A DNA stretch of 64,000 nucleotides from Rhodopirellula bahusiensis (GTDB lineage Bacteria; Planctomycetota; Planctomycetia; Pirellulales; Pirellulaceae). A model generated the notes under the pieces. That model searched no databases, was not told where the DNA came from, and saw nothing but the letters and a program-made list of their open reading frames with translations. Positions 62,243-64,000 of this stretch are shown piece by piece. Positions within the stretch are counted from its first letter, which is position 1, and every line of letters starts with the position of its first letter. Location: contig NZ_NIZW01000002.1 of NCBI RefSeq assembly GCF_002727185.1, positions 310,001-374,000 of the forward strand, given 5' to 3'. The translations under genes and the position numbers were made by a program.

Positions 62243-64000
62243 ATGAGATCGTGGCTGACCAACAAATCGGGACGACAGCGTAGCGATCGAAAGTCCCGCA
62301 AACGTATACGTGCCCAGCGTTACCGACGACAGCAGCTTCGGATGGAGATGCTCGAGGATAGGCGGGTGCTTGCGGGGCCAGGGCCAGAAGTCTTGTCAAT
62401 CGTGCGAGCAGATGCGAATCCGACCAATGCAAATAGCGTTGCATTCACGGTGACATTCGACGAAGCCGTAGCTGGTGTTGACGCCTCTGACTTCGCGATT
62501 GATGCGACTGGCCTTGCATTTGCCAGCGTCGATTCAGTTTCCGGAACCGGAGATACCTACACCATCGACGTGTTAACCGGATCGGGCCATGGTTCCCTAA
62601 GCCTCGACTTGATCGACGACGATTCGATTGTTCGCGTCAGTGGCAATGGCAAGTCACTCAAAGGTAACCAGGATGGATCGTTCACTACCGGTGAGATCTA
62701 CACGATTGACAAGTCGGCACCGGTCGCCAACAGCATCACATTGATCGGAACACCGACCGCATCGGCAGCAACGATCGAATACAACGTGACATTCAGCGAG
62801 TCTGTCAACGGTGTCGATCAGAATGACTTCTCGGTGATTGCTAACGGTGTCACCGGAGCTGGTGTTAACTCCGTCAATGGGAATGGGACGTCGTATGTGG
62901 TTGAGGTGTCAACGGGCAGCGGTCAGGGCACCGTCCAGTTGGCACTCAACGACAACGACACCATCGTCGACCTTGCGACCAATCCACTTGGCGGTGTCGG
63001 TGTGGGGTCGCAGCAGACCGGCCCCGTGCATGCGGTCGAACATTCGCCACCCTCGGTGGTTTCGATTACAGCTGTGCAATCAAGTCCGACCAATGCGGAT
63101 TTGGTCGATTTCACCGTCGTGTTTAGCGAACCCGTGCAGAGCGTCGGGTTGAATGATTTTACGTTGACGACGGGAGGTGGCATCACTGGCGCGATGCTGA
63201 CTAACGTTGTCGGCAGCACCGATACGTATACGGTCACCGCATCAACGGGGAATGGCGACGGCACAATTCAACTTGGGATTGCTGATCCTCCAACGATCAC
63301 GGATACCTCTGGCAGTCCCTTGCCAACAACGAGCCTGACCTCATCACCGGTCACAATTGACAAAACAGCCCCGGCATTTTTCAACATGTCTGCGCTGGAC
63401 TTGTCACCAACCAATCTTCAGGAAGTGCGTTATCGAATCACATTCGAAGAACCCGTTGTCGGCGTCTCGGTCAACAACTTAGAGCCACGCATTAGTTTCC
63501 CCGATCCGAATGATACCATTTCCGGCGTCTTTGTCGCTAATGTAACGGGGTCGGGTGACACGTATGACGTTTTGCTCAATACAGGGACCGGGACCGGCTC
63601 TGTCTCGCTGAGATTGAGTAATGATGGAAACTTTAGTGATCTAGCGGGCAACAGTCCCAATGCGATTAACGGTATTGGCTTGGTTTACCAGATCGACCGC
63701 ATCGCTCCGACAATCGAATCGGTCGTCTTGGAGGATCCATCGCCCACGAACGCAACGTCACTGAGTTTCTTGGTCACACTCAGCGAGAACGTCACGGCAT
63801 TTGGCCTGGGCGATATTGCAATCGACCAGACTGGCTTTCCGGATGCGATTGTGTCGTCAACCCAAAGCGTCTCGGGAACCCAGAAGCGAGTCCTGGTGAG
63901 TCCCGGGTCAGGTGAAGGTACGATTTCGCTTGACGTGATTTCTCGAAGCACCGCCACCGACTTTGCGGGCAACCAGTTGGTCACGCCAGCTAACGACTTT
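62243..64000 (+). CDS. Large secreted repeat protein, planctomycete LEDR-type N-terminus (3' end outside window)
   Basis: 586 residues are in the window and no stop is reached. After a very basic leader (RSWLTNKSGRQRSDRKSRKR region) comes QLRMEMLEDRRVLAG, the N-terminal motif shared by many giant secreted planctomycete proteins. Five Ig-like/cadherin-like repeats of about 100-115 aa follow, each opening with a form of SPTN-x5-FTVTFSEPV-x3-G-x3-DF (from about 62395, 62735, 63055, 63385 and 63705) and ending in GTISLDV-like strands and DxAGN or related turns. ATG 62243 is preferred to 62237 because GGAG lies nine bases upstream. Probably a surface adhesin or matrix protein. Confidence 0.88.
   Translation, partial: MRSWLTNKSGRQRSDRKSRKRIRAQRYRRQQLRMEMLEDRRVLAGPGPEVLSIVRADANPTNANSVAFTVTFDEAVAGVDASDFAIDATGLAFASVDSVSGTGDTYTIDVLTGSGHGSLSLDLIDDDSIVRVSGNGKSLKGNQDGSFTTGEIYTIDKSAPVANSITLIGTPTASAATIEYNVTFSESVNGVDQNDFSVIANGVTGAGVNSVNGNGTSYVVEVSTGSGQGTVQLALNDNDTIVDLATNPLGGVGVGSQQTGPVHAVEHSPPSVVSITAVQSSPTNADLVDFTVVFSEPVQSVGLNDFTLTTGGGITGAMLTNVVGSTDTYTVTASTGNGDGTIQLGIADPPTITDTSGSPLPTTSLTSSPVTIDKTAPAFFNMSALDLSPTNLQEVRYRITFEEPVVGVSVNNLEPRISFPDPNDTISGVFVANVTGSGDTYDVLLNTGTGTGSVSLRLSNDGNFSDLAGNSPNAINGIGLVYQIDRIAPTIESVVLEDPSPTNATSLSFLVTLSENVTAFGLGDIAIDQTGFPDAIVSSTQSVSGTQKRVLVSPGSGEGTISLDVISRSTATDFAGNQLVTPANDF

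Overview
The window reads as a chromosomal segment from a marine planctomycete of the Pirellulaceae, most like Rhodopirellula. The inference rests on Ser/Thr kinases fused to a membrane helix and WD40 propellers, a ThuA plus DUF1080 secreted protein, a giant secreted protein opening with the planctomycete LEDRRVLA-type N-terminus, a complete Na+-translocating NADH:quinone oxidoreductase (Nqr) operon, few Shine-Dalgarno sites, and many GTG/TTG starts. No rRNA, tRNA or CRISPR array was seen.

Layout. 1-7.4 kb: the tail of a membrane protein, a sugar-nucleotide epimerase overlapping a receptor-type kinase, a polytopic membrane protein and a secreted PhoD-like phosphatase. 7.5-15.6 kb: nqrABCDEF followed by an ApbE flavin transferase that carries a C-terminal NqrM-like maturation domain; palindromic repeats interrupt this operon twice. 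15.6-18.9 kb: a phosphopantetheinyl transferase, small membrane proteins, and a REP-associated (RAYT) transposase between two near-identical 124-bp repeats. 18.9-22.5 kb: ThuA/DUF1080 protein, hemB, a methyltransferase. 22.5-28.4 kb: a repeat mosaic, then a YtrA-type GntR regulator with a palindromic operator and an ABC exporter operon. 28.5-34.6 kb: folK with a long extension, an ExeA-like ATPase, a methyltransferase, an aldehyde dehydrogenase.

34.8-46.4 kb: three tandem paralogous kinase-WD40 receptors; an IS701-family element with 14-bp inverted repeats and a CTAG target duplication separates the second and third. 46.5-51.7 kb: a UPF1-like helicase, DUF1294 protein, aroB and a NusG paralog. 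51.7-56.7 kb: a probable redox operon containing an FAD/[2Fe-2S]/di-heme-b membrane fusion, an 11-haem cytochrome c, a DUF3365 haem lipoprotein and a globin. A palindrome with the half-sites and spacing of NsrR (nitric-oxide repressor) operators precedes it. 56.9-64 kb: two secreted planctomycete proteins, a small HNH-like protein, and the 5' end of a repeat-rich surface protein that runs out of the window.

Two themes join these parts. First, electron transport: Nqr with its own flavinylation and maturation factor, and a separate NO-linked trans-membrane electron conduit. Second, intergenic space is filled by several families of GTAG-headed hairpins (REP/BIME elements), mostly as inverted pairs, alongside one RAYT gene that could mobilise one family.
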